A DNA stretch of 64,000 nt. Source: Platanthera guangdongensis (Eukaryota > Streptophyta > Magnoliopsida > Asparagales > Orchidaceae). Positions 30,490 through 42,019 of the stretch are shown in pieces. The notes below the pieces were generated by a model. The model saw only the letters and a list, made by a program, of their open reading frames with translations, was not told the origin of the DNA and made no database searches. The DNA lies in assembly GCA_039583875.1 (NCBI GenBank), contig CM077151.1:118893519-118957518 (forward strand), in the 5' to 3' direction. The position numbers were made by a program, and so were the translations under genes. Every line of letters begins with the position of its first letter. The stretch's first letter is position 1.

Positions 30490-33400
30490 TGATGGGCCCG
30501 CGAACAGACTCTTACTGTGGTTGGTTCGTTGAGTCGATCGCCGCGGGCTTGCTCGGGTAGGCAAGTGCACCTATCGCAAGTAGTACTCGATATTCGGGGG
30601 AATACCGAGGTCGTATTGTTCTCGGGGTCGCGTTGACTATTCTTACTCCTCCGGGAGGACTATTATTTTACTGAAAATAAGGTGGATTTTTTTACTTAAT
30701 AAAAGGCGAAAAAGCAAAGGAGCGAAAAAACGGTTTAGAAAATATTCGATGAAGGGTTAACGCTCGGCATCGAATCGGATTAAGACTAAAATAATTTTTA
30801 ATAATAAAAAGACTTAGTTTTCAAATTAATAATAAGACAACTTGGCCGTGGAGGTTCCACAAATGTGAGCTCACCTAGCTATAGGGATATCGCTCACCTA
30901 AACGTTAAGACTATTCGACCGAACGTTAGTCCGACGAAGGATTCCTCTTAACGCCCGCTTTACGCTAAGAACCCCGCTATTGGGTGGGGGACCCAATCCG
31001 GTAGAATTACGCTAGTCCTCTCTCGAGGGTATGCACGCAACTCTATTTACCCAGGGGTGATCGGTCCATATGCACGGCCTCTCGGCTAGCTAGCATATGG
31101 ACTACGGAAATAGGGCCCACACATCGATTATGTGGTCCTACGCGTCGTAAACCCGGGGTAAACCCTAAGTGCTTAAATTAAAATGAAAATGAAGAGCTTT
31201 AATTATTATAAATCATTTTAAATGTCCCAATGCTCTTCGATGCCGAGGCTAATAGCGATTAGCCACACATCGGTATGGGGACGGCTTATAATTTAGTGAG
31301 GCGCGGGTTCGAAATTAAACACTAAACGTTTATAAGAAAGGGACAAAAGAAAAATAACAACATTTAGAAAACTAAAAAGATTAGCTATAACAAGAACTCA
31401 CGCACACTCCAAATTATAAATTAAACAAAAGCTAAGTTACACATAAAAGAAAATTGCATATTCAAATTTGCGAGTCCCACTCAAACGAGTGGGGGCGGTA
31501 AATAAAGGCTGAAAATTGCAAGTCCTACTCAAACGAGTAGGACTGAAATGAAAGCGAGTCCTACTCAAATGAGTAGGAGAAAATAAATGCGATTACAGGG
31601 CTAAAAAGTCCGGCCATTTAACTCAAGTGAGTAGGCGGAAAAAATAAAGTAAAATTGCAAGTCCTACTCAAACGAGTAGGACTGAAATAAAGTCCGGCCA
31701 TTTAAACTCAAGTGAGTAGGCGGAAAAATAAAGAAAGAAAAATTACAAGTCCTACTCGAACGAGTAGGACTGAAAATGAAAACGATGCGCCATTTAACTC
31801 TTAACGAGTAGGCGGAAATAAATGCACACGAACACACACACTCCAAATGAAATTCAAGAAAGCAATAAAATTATACACCTACACTCACACACTCTACATA
31901 ATTTGAATCAAAGCATTAAAAGGAAGCATTAAAACAAAGCATGAAAATTTAACACCTACACTCACACACTCTACATAATTTAAATCAAAGCATAAAAATT
32001 ATACACCTACACTCACACACTCTACATGGAAATTTAAGAAGAACAAAAAGAAATTTAAGCTCATACACTCACACACACTAATAACAAAGAAAATTAAAGT
32101 TACCTAAAAATGAAAATAACAAGATTTCTACTCCTAAAACTTACCCAAAACACATAAAAAGAACAAACAAAAATAATATGAGCAAAAAGTTTTACAAAAT
32201 AAAGTCAAAATCAAAGGTGCTCAAAAATTAAAACTTTAACTTTTTCATGCTTAGGTTTTGCCAAAAATGAATAAAAAGAGAAAATTACAATTTTTGGAAG
32301 ACTAAAGTTTTTCAAAGTAAATCAAAAATCAAAGTTTTTAGAAAATTAAAATACCAACATTTTCATTCTTATGATGTTATGAAAGTGATAAAAAAGTGAA
32401 AAAGAACATGAAAAGAACAAAATAGGTTTTACAATCCTAAAAAAAACTAAGTAAAAAGAAAGAACAAATTCACTTTTTTAAATCTCTTTCAAAAAATCAT
32501 AAGAATGAAATCAAAATCCTAAGCATGAAGATAAGTTAAGGGAAAAAAACAAGGAAAGTAAATACATTACACTCATACACACACACACACCTTTCCTAAG
32601 TGAAGAACAAGTGAAGAACAAAGAATAAAAAGATGAAGGAAAAGTGGGCACAAGTGTTCATTCCAAAGCCATATATGAAGAGAAATTTTAACATTTTATT
32701 TGATCAAAATGAAACTATTACAAGCTATTACAAGTGCTAAAACTAAAACAAAACAAGAAATGAAATAAAAAAGGGAGAAATCTCCTTACATAGCCTTGAA
32801 AATCACGGATGCAGCCCACAAAAATACACTAACTTGGCCCAAAAATCTGAACCCTTGGACCTTACAGAACTGGGCTATTTATAGGAAAAAATTTCTAAGT
32901 ACATGCCCTCGGTCACGAGCGTGACATGGGGGCGTGACAGTACTATTCATGAAGGCGGCTGGCGATTGGACAGCAAAGTTGACTTCGGGCTGAGTTCGCA
33001 GCAGTCACGCCCCAGGTCACGGGCGTGACCTAGGGCGTGTCGGGGAGGTAGAACCGGGCGCGGGTTGCGTCAAATGTCCTCGGCAGCGTCTTGTCGGGCC
33101 AGCTGGAAAGGTCACGCCCCATGTCACGGGCGTGACTATGGGCGTGACAGTCGGGTCGACACTCGACGAATGTCGAGCGGAAAGTGTCGAGTCGAAATCG
33201 TTGAGCTGAAATTGGGTCTCGCCCCAGGTCACGGGCGTGACACTGGGCGTGACAGTTGGTGTCGACACTCGACGATCGTCGAGTGGAATTCGTCGAGAGG
33301 AGCGGACACGGGCTTGGGTCACGCCCCGTGTCGGGTGACACGGGCGTGTCGCCAGGCGTGTCAAGCCTTTTCTTCAGAAATTTTCCGATTTCACGGGAAA

Positions 33401-33625
33401 TGCACAGTCATGGCTCGGTCACGGGCGTGACCCATGTGTCACGGGCGTGTACTTCCCAATTTTTGGCAGATTTTGGAATTTTTCTGAAAATCAAAATAAA
33501 ACAAGTTAGGAGAAAATTTACAAGAATAGGAACATTTTATTGAATAAAAATAAGTAAAAACGGCGAAAATAAATGAAAATGACTAAATTAATGTGCATAA
33601 AAATACGCATATTTACAGTTCATCA
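30490..33625 (-). repeat. R4 5' LTR
   Basis: Near-identical partner of the left LTR. The palindrome block lies at about 32898-33453, and the minus-strand TATA box CTATAAATAG at 32884-32875. Differences I noticed include single-base changes inside palindrome arms (for example CACGGGCGTG versus CACGAGCGTG) and short homopolymer indels. In this position the promoter would drive R4 gag. Confidence 0.93.
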
Positions 33626-33630
33626 GCCCT

Positions 33631-33965
33631 CGAAGGCTAAGTGTGTTCTTTTGAGTGTTTTCTTTTATTGTGGCCGGCCTGCGCGCCAATCTGTTTTAGG
33701 CCACTGTGTGAAAGCCATGTAAGGCCATAAGGCCAACTCTTTTGACATGTTGTAAGACATTCCTATATATATATAATGTGGAGTTTTATATTTGGACATT
33801 CATGAGGAGTTCAAGTAGTTTAGGCTTCCGCTAGAATGCTTGTGATAGGTGCGACGCGCTACTCTGATATCATCCTGTACCTTCACCGACTGTTTTGTGG
33901 TATATCCTGTGGGGCCCCGGCCGGACCTTCTAGAATATACCATATGAACGGATGGGGTTGTTACA
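33631..33965 (+). repeat. R3 3' LTR, second part
   Basis: This follows the duplicated GCCCT (33626-33630) right of R4. It contains a TATATATATAATG patch near 33765 and ends GATGGGGTTGTTACA, identical to the end of the R3 5' LTR at 13088. The next 5 bp, CTAAG, should be the R3 target duplication; its partner is outside the window. Confidence 0.85.
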
Positions 33966-34416
33966 CTAAGGCACACAGGCCCTACCACTCAGCCTTTATA
34001 ATTTCAGGCTTACAAATCAGATCACTTAGGATCCTACAAGAAATAAAAATTACAAAGTATATAACCACAACTCAGAATGAGAGAGAAGAGTTGACTGGTT
34101 TCTTGATTAGTTCTTGGAAGAACTTTGCTGAGATCAACCCCCTTGGCTTTCTTCAAAGCTTCTTGAATTAGAACACAGTAGGGTTGAAACTCTATGCAGA
34201 TGATCTTCAATCACTGCTGACTTAAGAATCAGATCTCAATCTGAAACTTTCTTCACAGCCTGGTTCAACAGCTGTCTTCTTAGAAGGAGCTCTCTCTCTC
34301 CAACTTCTTAGATCTTCACTTGAAGGTCTTCTTCTTTTAGTGTTGTTAGATCTTCAATGAATCCAATACTCAATCTTCAATTAATTAATCGCTCTATCCT
34401 GTCGAAGGAGAAGGGT

Positions 34417-34426
34417 CTTTATATAG
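34417..34426 (-). promoter_or_regulatory. TATA box of R5 LTR
   Basis: The minus strand reads CTATATAAAG, then ACCCTTCTCC. It lies about 175 bp past the palindrome array in transcription direction. It fits an LTR core promoter. Confidence 0.5.
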
Positions 34427-34599
34427 ACTTTCTCCAAGGTAACCGGCTGTTCCGGTTTCTAACAACTTTCTGACAGCTCTGACAGTTGCAGTAGACCGGT
34501 TGGAATGACAGCTGTCAAGTCATCCAGTCACTTCTTGAATTTTCTGTAACTGTCTGAAAGTGTCGAGATAGTCAGTCTTTAAGTTTCGACACTGATAGA

Positions 34600-35360
34600 C
34601 TAAGTGTCGATACAAGTAGACTAAGTGTCGACACTAGCCTTCATGGTGTCGACACAACTCCTTGTGTTGTAGAATCTGCTTCTCGACACTGCTTCTTCAA
34701 CATGTGTCGACACAAATCATGTGTGTCGACACAAGTCCTTCTTCTTCAATACTTAGTTGATTTCTGCAAAGTGTCAACACAACTCCTTTGTGTCGACACA
34801 TCTTCTTGTGTTGAAACTTGTTAAGTGTCGACACATCTTCTTAGTGTCGACACATGCCTTCCGTGTTGAAACATTTGCTGAGTGTCGACACATCTCTTTT
34901 GTGTCGACACATTCTCCATGTGTTGAGACTTTTGCTGAGTGTCGACACATCTCCTTTGTGTCGACACTTGTACTTAAACTTTGTTGAAGTTTGCTGAGTG
35001 TCGACATAGCCTCCTGGTGTCGACACTTGTACTTGAACTTTGTTGATGTTTTGCTGAGTGTCGACACAGCCTCCAAGTGTCGACACTTGTACTTGAACTT
35101 TGTTGATGTTTTGCTGAGTATCGACACAGCATCCTAGTGTCGACACTTTTGATGTCGACACTGCTTCTAAGTGTCGATACTTGTACTTTAGACATTTCTT
35201 CATTGTGTGTCGACACTGCCTGTATGTGTCGACACTTTACTTCTGGTGTCGACTCTGCATTCCTGGTGTCGACACAATTACTCCAAGTGTCAAAACTGCT
35301 TCTATTGGTGTCGACACAAGCCTCCTTAAGTGTCGACACTTTTCTTCTAGGTGTCGACAC
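34600..35360. repeat. GTGTCGACAC palindrome array in R5 U3
   Basis: I counted about 20 exact copies of the 10-bp palindrome GTGTCGACAC plus near copies (such as GTGTCAACAC, GTATCGACAC). In the centre (about 34960-35140) they alternate with two spacer types, ttgtacttgaactttgttg... (31 nt) and agcctccaa (9 nt), giving a 60-bp period. The 34-nt-to-41-nt spacing elsewhere is irregular. Confidence 0.9.
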
Positions 35361-35505
35361 ATGGACTTAGAAACTATTCCTACTTTCCCTACAATTACTT
35401 AACCTGCACAAAGAAACTCAAAACACATCAAATAGACCTTGATGTATATCATTAAGTAGGGTGAGGCTTCTTCAAATCTGGTACATTTAATCCAATGTAC
35501 CCAAC

Positions 35506-36430
35506 ATTTTCTTTTGCAGAACATGTTTTTATTGTACTCACTTGGTGTGTTTTCTTTTATTGTTCTTTAGACAGTGTTCTTTTCTTACTATCCTGTTTTT
35601 CTTCTTCTGATAGCATTTATTGTTGCCGGGTGGTAAACCCTTCTTTACCTGTTCTTAAAGCTAATGCTCTATTTATTTGGACCTTATTCTTGTTGAGGTG
35701 TTCTTTCCTTGAATGCCTCAGGTCCAGGTTGTAGCCGGTTGAGCGGCTAGATCTTTTGGTTGGTTTTGCTGATAGCCTCCTGGGTAGCTGCGGTTGTCGA
35801 TCTTCCTCCTTTTGAGGTAGTTATTTTCCTTTCTGTATATACATGCATACTCACATGTGGGTTCGTGTCAGGTTGTTGACGCCCACTGGTGGCTTTCTTA
35901 TGATGCTGGGTATGAACTAAAACTGCTACTTTTGTCTATTGTTTGTCGTTTATTTTTCTTTTGGGAAGGATTTATGCTAGGTTGCATGTTAGGTCTTTTA
36001 AATCCTAAATTATTACTACAAGTATCTCATGCACATCATGTTTATAAAACTAAAGCACTATTTTTCCATAAGCGTAAAGACTATCCTTTTTATATATTCT
36101 ATGCTAACCTTAGAGTCGTGCATATCATGAGTTGTCCCTCGGGGACGCTTGTGCTCGTTTAGGATGTCAAAATAACTTAATTAAAGTATTTTCCGCTGCG
36201 ACTAAATATATATTTTTAATCGTGGACTAGCTGATCCACTATGCCGAGGGATACTTCCATTAAATATAATTGGTTTTCTTTCATATTAAACTATGAATAT
36301 TCCTTAAAAATCTAAAGTCTGGAGTTTTGCTTAAACGTGTGCAGTTATCCCCTGCACGACGTGGCATCATGGCACGTATTTTCTCTTGCTCTGATATGAT
36401 TTTATTGGTGAGAAAATGCGGGTCGTGACA
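35506..36430 (+). repeat. R6 5' LTR, 3' portion
   Basis: Matches 55423-56347 with scattered differences and ends GGTCGTGACA at 36430, against GGATGTGACA at 56347. The rest of this LTR lies left of the R5 insertion, outside the window. No gene is supported. Confidence 0.85.
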
Positions 36431-37119
36431 GTTAGTATCAGAGGGAGGTTGCTTGACAATTGGTCGGGCAACCTTTCCCTTAATTGCATTAGTAGTTTAG
36501 CGTCATACCATACGCATACCGATATGTCATCAGTACGTATTGGCTGAAGCATGAACACTACACTCATAAGCATGAATAGAAGTATACGGGGCAGATTATG
36601 TAGTATGAGATGCATAATATGCGTTTGTATATGGATTCACCATAGGAGGCAACATGTGAGGGTTATGTACTATGGGATGCATAACCTCACCACATGGATG
36701 CGGCTAGCACGTTTTCTTTCTTCGTTGCATGCAATGTTATCTAGTATGGGATGCATAGCATTGCTATGCGTATGATCTCTCATGTCATGCATTAAGGCCT
36801 TTTTAGAATGCATAGCACAACATGCATAGCATAATATTTCATAAGCACAACGTGCCAAGCTAAAGATTTGCATGATGGCATACGTACACACATGGTTTTG
36901 AGTCAAAAAGAATACAAATACATGCATTCATGGTCTAAGCGCATGAGTTAGTGTGATGGTGGTGAACCATCCTAGGATAAGCATAACATCATCATGGTAA
37001 ACACAAATCCCAGAGCAAGTTTAGCAGTTGAAGTTCATATTTAAGTATGTTTGTCTGTACCAGGTAGTTTTGTTTTAGCATTTGGGCTAGGTTTTGATTC
37101 GTATTCATACATTCTTAGA
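36431..37119 (+). other. R6 primer-binding site and leader with decayed stem-loops
   Basis: GTTAGTATCAGAGGGAGG follows the LTR (one change from the R7 site). Three stem-loops correspond to those of R1 and R7: near 36591-36620 (stem partly broken, loop TAGTATGAGATG), 36661-36686 (GGTTATG with CATAACC intact, loop TACTATGGGATG) and 36732-36763 (one stem side partly broken, loop TAGTATGGGATG). The decay of stems parallels the decay of the coding region. Confidence 0.8.
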
Positions 37120-38346
37120 ATGTCGAAGCGTCGTGCGACCAGATCGACTCCCCAATCGGAGGGCGAGTCATCGGGAGTGTGGAGCGAGGTGTTGATAGAA
37201 AGCCTGCGTCAGAGCAATGTGGCCTTATCGAGGCAGTTAGTGGATATGCAGGCCCAGATTCAGTCTCTTGTAGCAGTGGTGGAGGGACAGACTCCAAGAG
37301 TTCAGGACCCCACTGAGGGTGTAGCTGTTCCTGCCCCTCCTGCTCCTCTTGTGCCTCCGGTTGTGGTGCCCCGGAGATGGCGTTCATATCTCAGTTTCAG
37401 CGGCTTAGGCCCCCTACCTATGATGGACAAGCAGATTTCATGATTTTGGATGACTGGTTGATTTCCATTGAAGAGATGTTCTCCTACTCGGGGATTACAG
37501 ACGATCAAAGAGTGATGCTCGCTGCCTACCAGCTCAATGGCTTAGCAAAAAGTTGGTGGTTCAGAGAGAAGGAGAGCTTGGGGGCAGGATGCTCGTGGGA
37601 ATCATTTAAGGAGATGCTGTCAAATAAGTTTCTGCCCTCGGTCGAACGAGACTGGCTAATGAATGACTTCCTTCATTTAAAGAAGAGGAAACTCACGGTT
37701 AGTGAGTATGAGATTAAGTTTAGCAAGTTGAGTCGGTTTGCTCCTGGTCTGGTGAGTGTTGAAGCAGATCGAGTTAAACGGTTTCTAGGTGCACTAAGAA
37801 GCGACATTCAGCAGTTAGCGAATGCCTACGGAGCAGACAGTTATGCCAGCATGGTTGAAGCTGCCTTGAAGGTCGAGGCCATTGAGAATGCCAAGAATAG
37901 AGTCCAGCAGATGAGGAAGGACAAGAGGAAGTCCGGTGGAGGGAAGAGCCCCCAGGAGCCTGATGCTGCTTCAAGGAAGAAGAGAGCAAAGAGGCATGTA
38001 GCTTCTGTGGCCGGCCAGGCCACCCCTTTGAGAAGTGTTTCAAAAGGTTGGGAGCACAAAAGAAGGAGTAGGTCCACGCTATTTAGGGTGCTCCTAGAGG
38101 CGATTTGGTGTGTGCCTTGTGTGGGAGGAAGGGGCATGATGTTGCATGTTGCTGGTTAAAAGATAAAGTCTGTTTTCAGTGTTGGGCAGAAGGGTCATCT
38201 CAAGACAAGGTGCCCACAGATCACGCCTATTCTGTAGCCAGTTCCCCTCCAGGCTTTGCCACCGCCTCAGCAAATGGATAAAGGAAAGGGGAAGTTGAAT
38301 GTGCTTTCGGCAAACGAAGCGCATGCTTCGACCCAGGTTATTTCAG
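37120..38346 (+). pseudogene. R6 gag, broken
   Basis: Starts at the ATG at 37120 (MSKRRATRSTPQSEG, as in R7 MSRRPSTRLTPQSEG). A one-base loss near 37370 shifts the frame; the capsid core (FISQFQRLRPPTYDG to QQLANAYGADSYASM) then reads from 37377. Another shift near 37990 precedes the zinc knuckles: CSFCGRPGHPFEKC, CALCGRKGHDVACC and a degenerate third. Between knuckles 1 and 2 stands a TAG (38069-38071), followed by a second TAG five codons later. The first TAG is at the position shared with R7 and R8. The frame ends at the intron donor at 38346. Confidence 0.85.
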
Positions 38347-38442
38347 GTTAGACTTCTCCCTAAGCGTATTGTCATGTTTCTTTTTTTTCGGTTGAAGTTT
38401 TCGTTTTAGTGTTTGTTTCCTTAGTGCGTGCGCAATCTTATA
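38347..38442 (+). other. R6 gag-pol intron (96 bp)
   Basis: The donor is ATTTCAG followed by GTTAGAC and the acceptor is GCAATCTTATAG before 38443. Joining gives VISG followed by RFKVKN in frame, as in R7. The TAG in the donor ends unspliced Gag. Confidence 0.75.
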
Positions 38443-41400
38443 GGAAGATTTAAGGTGAAGAACCGCTGGGTGCGCGTTCACTTCGATTCCGGCGCTACCC
38501 ACTCATTTGTGGCTAGAGCCTTCGTGGAGTGGTTCTGATTGGGCCTAGATCATGTTGGCGCTGCCTTTTGCGTTAAGTTTCCTTTCGGTGCTTCTGTGGT
38601 TTCAGATCAGGGCATTCAGGATTGTCCGATTGCTTTAGGGTACTTTCTAGCTAAGGCAGATCTGAAGGTGATCGATTTGGAGGACTTCGATGTTATCTTG
38701 GGCATGGACTGGTTATCCAGGTACAATGCAGTTATCCAGTGCAACGGTAAGCGCTTGGACTTCATCAAGGACAACGGTCAGCCCGGGAGAGTTTTTGGAT
38801 ATTCTCGCCAGGATTCTCCGGCCATTTCGGTAGTATGTGCTCGAGAACTTTTAGGTTCCGGCTGCTTTGCTTGTTTGGTTTCTGTGTTGGAGACCGAGTC
38901 TTGTTTGCCGTGTTTGGAAGAGATTCCAGTGGTACGAGAATTTTCTGATGTTTTTCCTGCTAATCTTCCTGGACTCCCGCCAGAGAGAGACGTGGAGTTT
39001 GTTATTGATTTGGAGCCTGGTACGCGTCCTATTGCTATGACACCATATCGCATGGCCCCGTGTGAATTGGAAGAGTTGCGAGTCTAGTTGGATGAGTTGC
39101 TGGAGAATGGTTTCATAAGGCCGAGTTCATCGCCTTGGGGCGCGCCCGTGCTGTTCGTTAAAAAGAAAGATGGGTCGATGAGGTTGTGCATCGACTACTG
39201 AGAACTGAATAAAGTGACCATTAAGAACAGATATCCTCTGCCAGGGATTGATGACTTATTTGACCAACTGCGTGGTAGTTCCGTGTTTTCCAAGATTGAC
39301 CTTCGTTCGGGGTATCACCAGTTGAGGATTCGGGAATCAGATATTCCGCGGACGACATTCCGCTCTCGTCATGGTCATTTCAAGTTTCTTGTGATGTCAT
39401 TTGGGTTTACCAACGCCCCGTCTGCATTTATGTACTTGATGAACAGAGTTTTCAAGGATTTTCTAGATAAGTTTGTGATTGTCTTTATAGACGATGTTTT
39501 GGTGTACTCTAGAGATGCTGAGGAGCATGATCGACATTTGCGACTGGTCTTGGCGACTCTAAGAGACCATAAGCTATACGCCAAGCTGAGCAACTGTGAA
39601 TTTTGGTTGCCTCAAGTATCTTTCATGGGCCACGTGGTTAATAAGGAGGGAATATCGGTGGACCCCAAAAAAGATCGCTGCTGTTATGGAATGGGCGAGA
39701 CCTGTTACTCCCAACGAGATCAGAAGCTACTTGGGCTTGGATGGCTATTATAGAAGATTTGTAAAGGGATTCTCTTCCTTGTGTGTGTCGTTGACCAAGT
39801 TGACGCAGAATAATGTAGCCTTCGTATGGGACAATAAGTGTAAAGAGGCTTTTGAAGAATTGAAGAGAAGATTATGTTCAACTCCGATTTTGTCTTTGCC
39901 TACTGAGGGTACGGAGTATGATGTGTATGTGGATGCATCGCATGTTGGGCTTGGATGCATATTGATGCAAGAAGGAAAGGTGATTGCGTACGGGTCAAGA
40001 CAACTGAAGACCCTTGAGAAGAACTACCCTATGAATGACCTAGAATTTACAGCAGTGATTTATGCGCTAAAGTTGTGGAGACATCTGCTTTATGGCGCGC
40101 AGTGCAAGATTTTTACACATCACAAGAGTTTAAAGTATTTCTTCACCCAGAAGGAATTGAATTTGCACCAGCGGTAATGGTTGGAGTATGTGGCCGACTA
40201 TGATGTTGAAATCCAGTACCATTCGGGCAAAGCTAATGTGGTGGCCGATGCCTTGAGTCGGAAGTCAGGGAGGATTTTTGGTCTCTCCACCGATCTTTTA
40301 GTAGAGGAGTTTCTTTTGATGGGCATTTCTGTGGGAAGCTGCGATTCGTAGAGCAGTTTGGTAGTGGCAAAACCTTCGTGGAATGCGCTTACGAGACTGC
40401 ATCAGAAGGATGATCCCGATCTTCTGCATTTGTATCTTCGAGCTGAGAAAGACGAATTGCCAAATTTTTCGATTGATGATGCGGGTACCTTGAAGTACCG
40501 CGGATGGTTTTGCATCCCCGCCGTTGGAGATATCCGGGTTATGGTGTGCAGGGAAGCCCATGGATCTAGTGTTGCCTACCATCCAGGATCTACCAAGATG
40601 TATCATGATTTAAAGCAGATTGCCTGGTGGTATGGGATGAAGGGAGACATATCCAGATTTGTTTCTAAGTGCCACACTTGCAAGCGTGTGAAAGTCGGTC
40701 ATGGAAGGCCTGGTGGCAAGCTGACTCCCTTGGAGATTCCGACTTGGAAGTGGGAGAGCATCTCGATGGATTTCATAACAGGCTTACCGATGTCTCCTAG
40801 AGGACATGATTCGGTCTGGGTTATAGTGGATAAACTAACAATGTGTGCGCACTTCGTACCTTTTCAGATTGGGTATTCGATGAAAAAGATAGCGGAGTTG
40901 TACCTGAATGAGGTTATCAGATTGCATGGCATAACCGTAAGTATTATATTAGATTGAGACTCCAAGTTCACGTCTCGTTTTTGGAAGAGCCTTCAAGAGG
41001 GGTTGGGTACGGATTTGAGGTATTCCACTGTTTATTATCTGCAGACCAATGGTCAGACGGAGAGAGTAAATCAAATTGAGGAAGATATGATCTGATGCTA
41101 TATTCTAGACCGCGGTGGAGCATGGGATGAGCGTTTACGGCTTATGGAGTTTGCGTATAATAACAATTACCAAGAAAGCTTGCAAATGGCTCCTTTTGAA
41201 GCTCTGTATGGGAGACGCTGCAGAACTCCCGTATTTTGGCCTAAGGTGGGTGAGAGGTCTTTGTTGGGGTCGGATGCGCTCGAGGAGATGGAAATTACTG
41301 CGAAGCTTATTCGGGAGAAGCTTCGGATAGCCCAGGAGAGATATGAGAAGAACGCCAACCGGCGTAGATCTGACTTGGAATTTGTTGTGGGGGACTTGGT

Positions 41401-41803
41401 GTTCTTAAAGGTTTCCCCGATGATTGGAGTCAAGAGGTTTGGCAAGAATAGGAAGTTGGACCTGAGATACGTAGGGCCATTTATGATTGTTGAGCGGATT
41501 GGTGTATCAACTTATAGGCTGGATTTGCCCGCAAATTTCCCTGGAATGCATGATGTCTTTCACGTCAGTCAGCTGCGGAAATGTGTGCAGAGTGGCAGGC
41601 AGGTTTTGGATTATGTGCCTTAGTTGGAGCCGGATCTTACTTACGTGGAGGTGCCTGTCCGCATTTTGGATTCTCAGGATCGTGTGTTGCGGAAGAAGAC
41701 CATTTCAATGGTTAAAGTTTTATGGAGAAATCAGGATGTAGAAAGCGCGACTTGGGAATTGGAGTAGGCTATGAGGGAGGCTCACCCTCATCTTTTTCCT
41801 TGA
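38443..41803 (+). pseudogene. R6 pol, broken
   Basis: Recognisable protease (DSGATHSF region near 38485), RT ([10 protein letters not shown] near 39485), RNase H, integrase ([15 protein letters not shown]) and chromodomain-like tail ending HPHLFP. In-frame stops include TGA near 38536, TAG near 39086, TGA near 39198, TAA near 40175, TAG near 40349, TGA near 40956, TAG near 41622 and TAG near 41765; a frameshift lies near 39670. Many are one transition away from CGA, CAG or TGG codons, as expected from decay of methylated sequence. R7 pol gives the intact pattern. Confidence 0.88.
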
Positions 41804-41886
41804 TTTGTGCCTGGTATGTTTTGCATTTTCTAATATAGCCCCTTCTTGGCAATTTCTTTCCCCTTCTTGATGAGAGTGTTGTGTGT

Positions 41887-41924
41887 AAAGTTTCGAGGCG
41901 AAACTTTCTTTTAGGGGGAGTGGT
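41887..41924 (+). other. R6 hairpin plus polypurine tract
   Basis: AAAGTTTCG and CGAAACTTT pair around AGG (41887-41907), then the tract TTTTAGGGGGAGTGGT runs to the LTR start at 41925. Confidence 0.8.
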
Positions 41925-42019
41925 TGTAACGCCCCCGGTTTTTCTGTGTTTTGTTTGATCATTGTTTGGCATTAAGATGACGCGTTTCTGGCCTTTTGCC
42001 GTTGTTAGAGCGTGGTCTT
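41925..42019 (+). repeat. R6 3' LTR, first 95 bp
   Basis: Begins TGTAACGCCCCCGG after the polypurine tract. It is cut by R7; the last five bases, GTCTT (42015-42019), are the R7 target duplication. Confidence 0.85.

Larger units (their letters stand above)
20132..33625 (-). mobile_element. R4: complete Athila-lineage element
   Basis: R4 is 13,494 bp with LTRs of 3141 bp (left) and 3136 bp (right), starting TGATGGGCCC and ending GTTCATCA on the plus strand. An exact 5-bp target duplication GCCCT lies at 20127-20131 and 33626-33630. It is minus-strand: 5' LTR on the right, tRNA-Asp-type primer site, gag, protease, RT, integrase, long noncoding spacer, polypurine tract, 3' LTR on the left. By eye the LTRs differ by about eight substitutions and a few 1-2 nt indels, so insertion was recent. 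Even so, the coding region has three frame changes. No env-like frame is present. It is inserted in the R3 3' LTR. Confidence 0.93.
13074..33965 (+). mobile_element. R3: Tekay/Del-type chromovirus, interrupted by R4
   Basis: R3 is a plus-strand Ty3/gypsy element. Only the last 15 bp of its 5' LTR remain in the window (13074-13088) because R2 is inserted there. Gag, a short intron and pol follow, then the 3' LTR starting at 18004. R4 splits that LTR after 20131 and it resumes after the target duplication, at 33631-33965. The reconstructed LTR is about 2.46 kb, with TGTAACA and TGTTACA as inverted ends. Gag and pol frames are open, and the C-terminal chromodomain-like region places R3 in Tekay/Del. 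Confidence 0.85.
33966..35505 (-). mobile_element. R5: LTR fragment of a further element
   Basis: Bounded left by the R3 insertion and right by the R6 LTR, which resumes at 35506 with ttttcttttgcagaacatg (compare 55423). On the minus strand R5 begins TGTTGGGTACATTGG, a good LTR start. No protein motifs are visible, so its class is unknown; the TGTTGG start is common in Ty1/copia. It contains a 60-bp-period palindrome array (34600-35360) and, downstream on the minus strand, a TATA box at 34426-34417. The rest of R5 must lie left of the window. Confidence 0.7.

Noticed and set aside
34774..35360. Repeated open frames over the R5 array (MSTLSKTSTKF type)
   Set aside because: They follow the GTGTCGACAC array and a 60-bp period, and have no family resemblance or supporting promoter.
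34600..35360. Regularly spaced direct repeats resembling a CRISPR array
   Set aside because: Spacers are themselves repeated, repeats are palindromes in an LTR, and the context is a plant retrotransposon with no cas genes.
33959..35505. R5 as a solo LTR starting TGTTACACTAAGG
   Set aside because: TGTTACA at 33959-33965 is the end of the R3 LTR (identical at 13082-13088), and the flanks GGGGT and TTTTC do not match as a target duplication.
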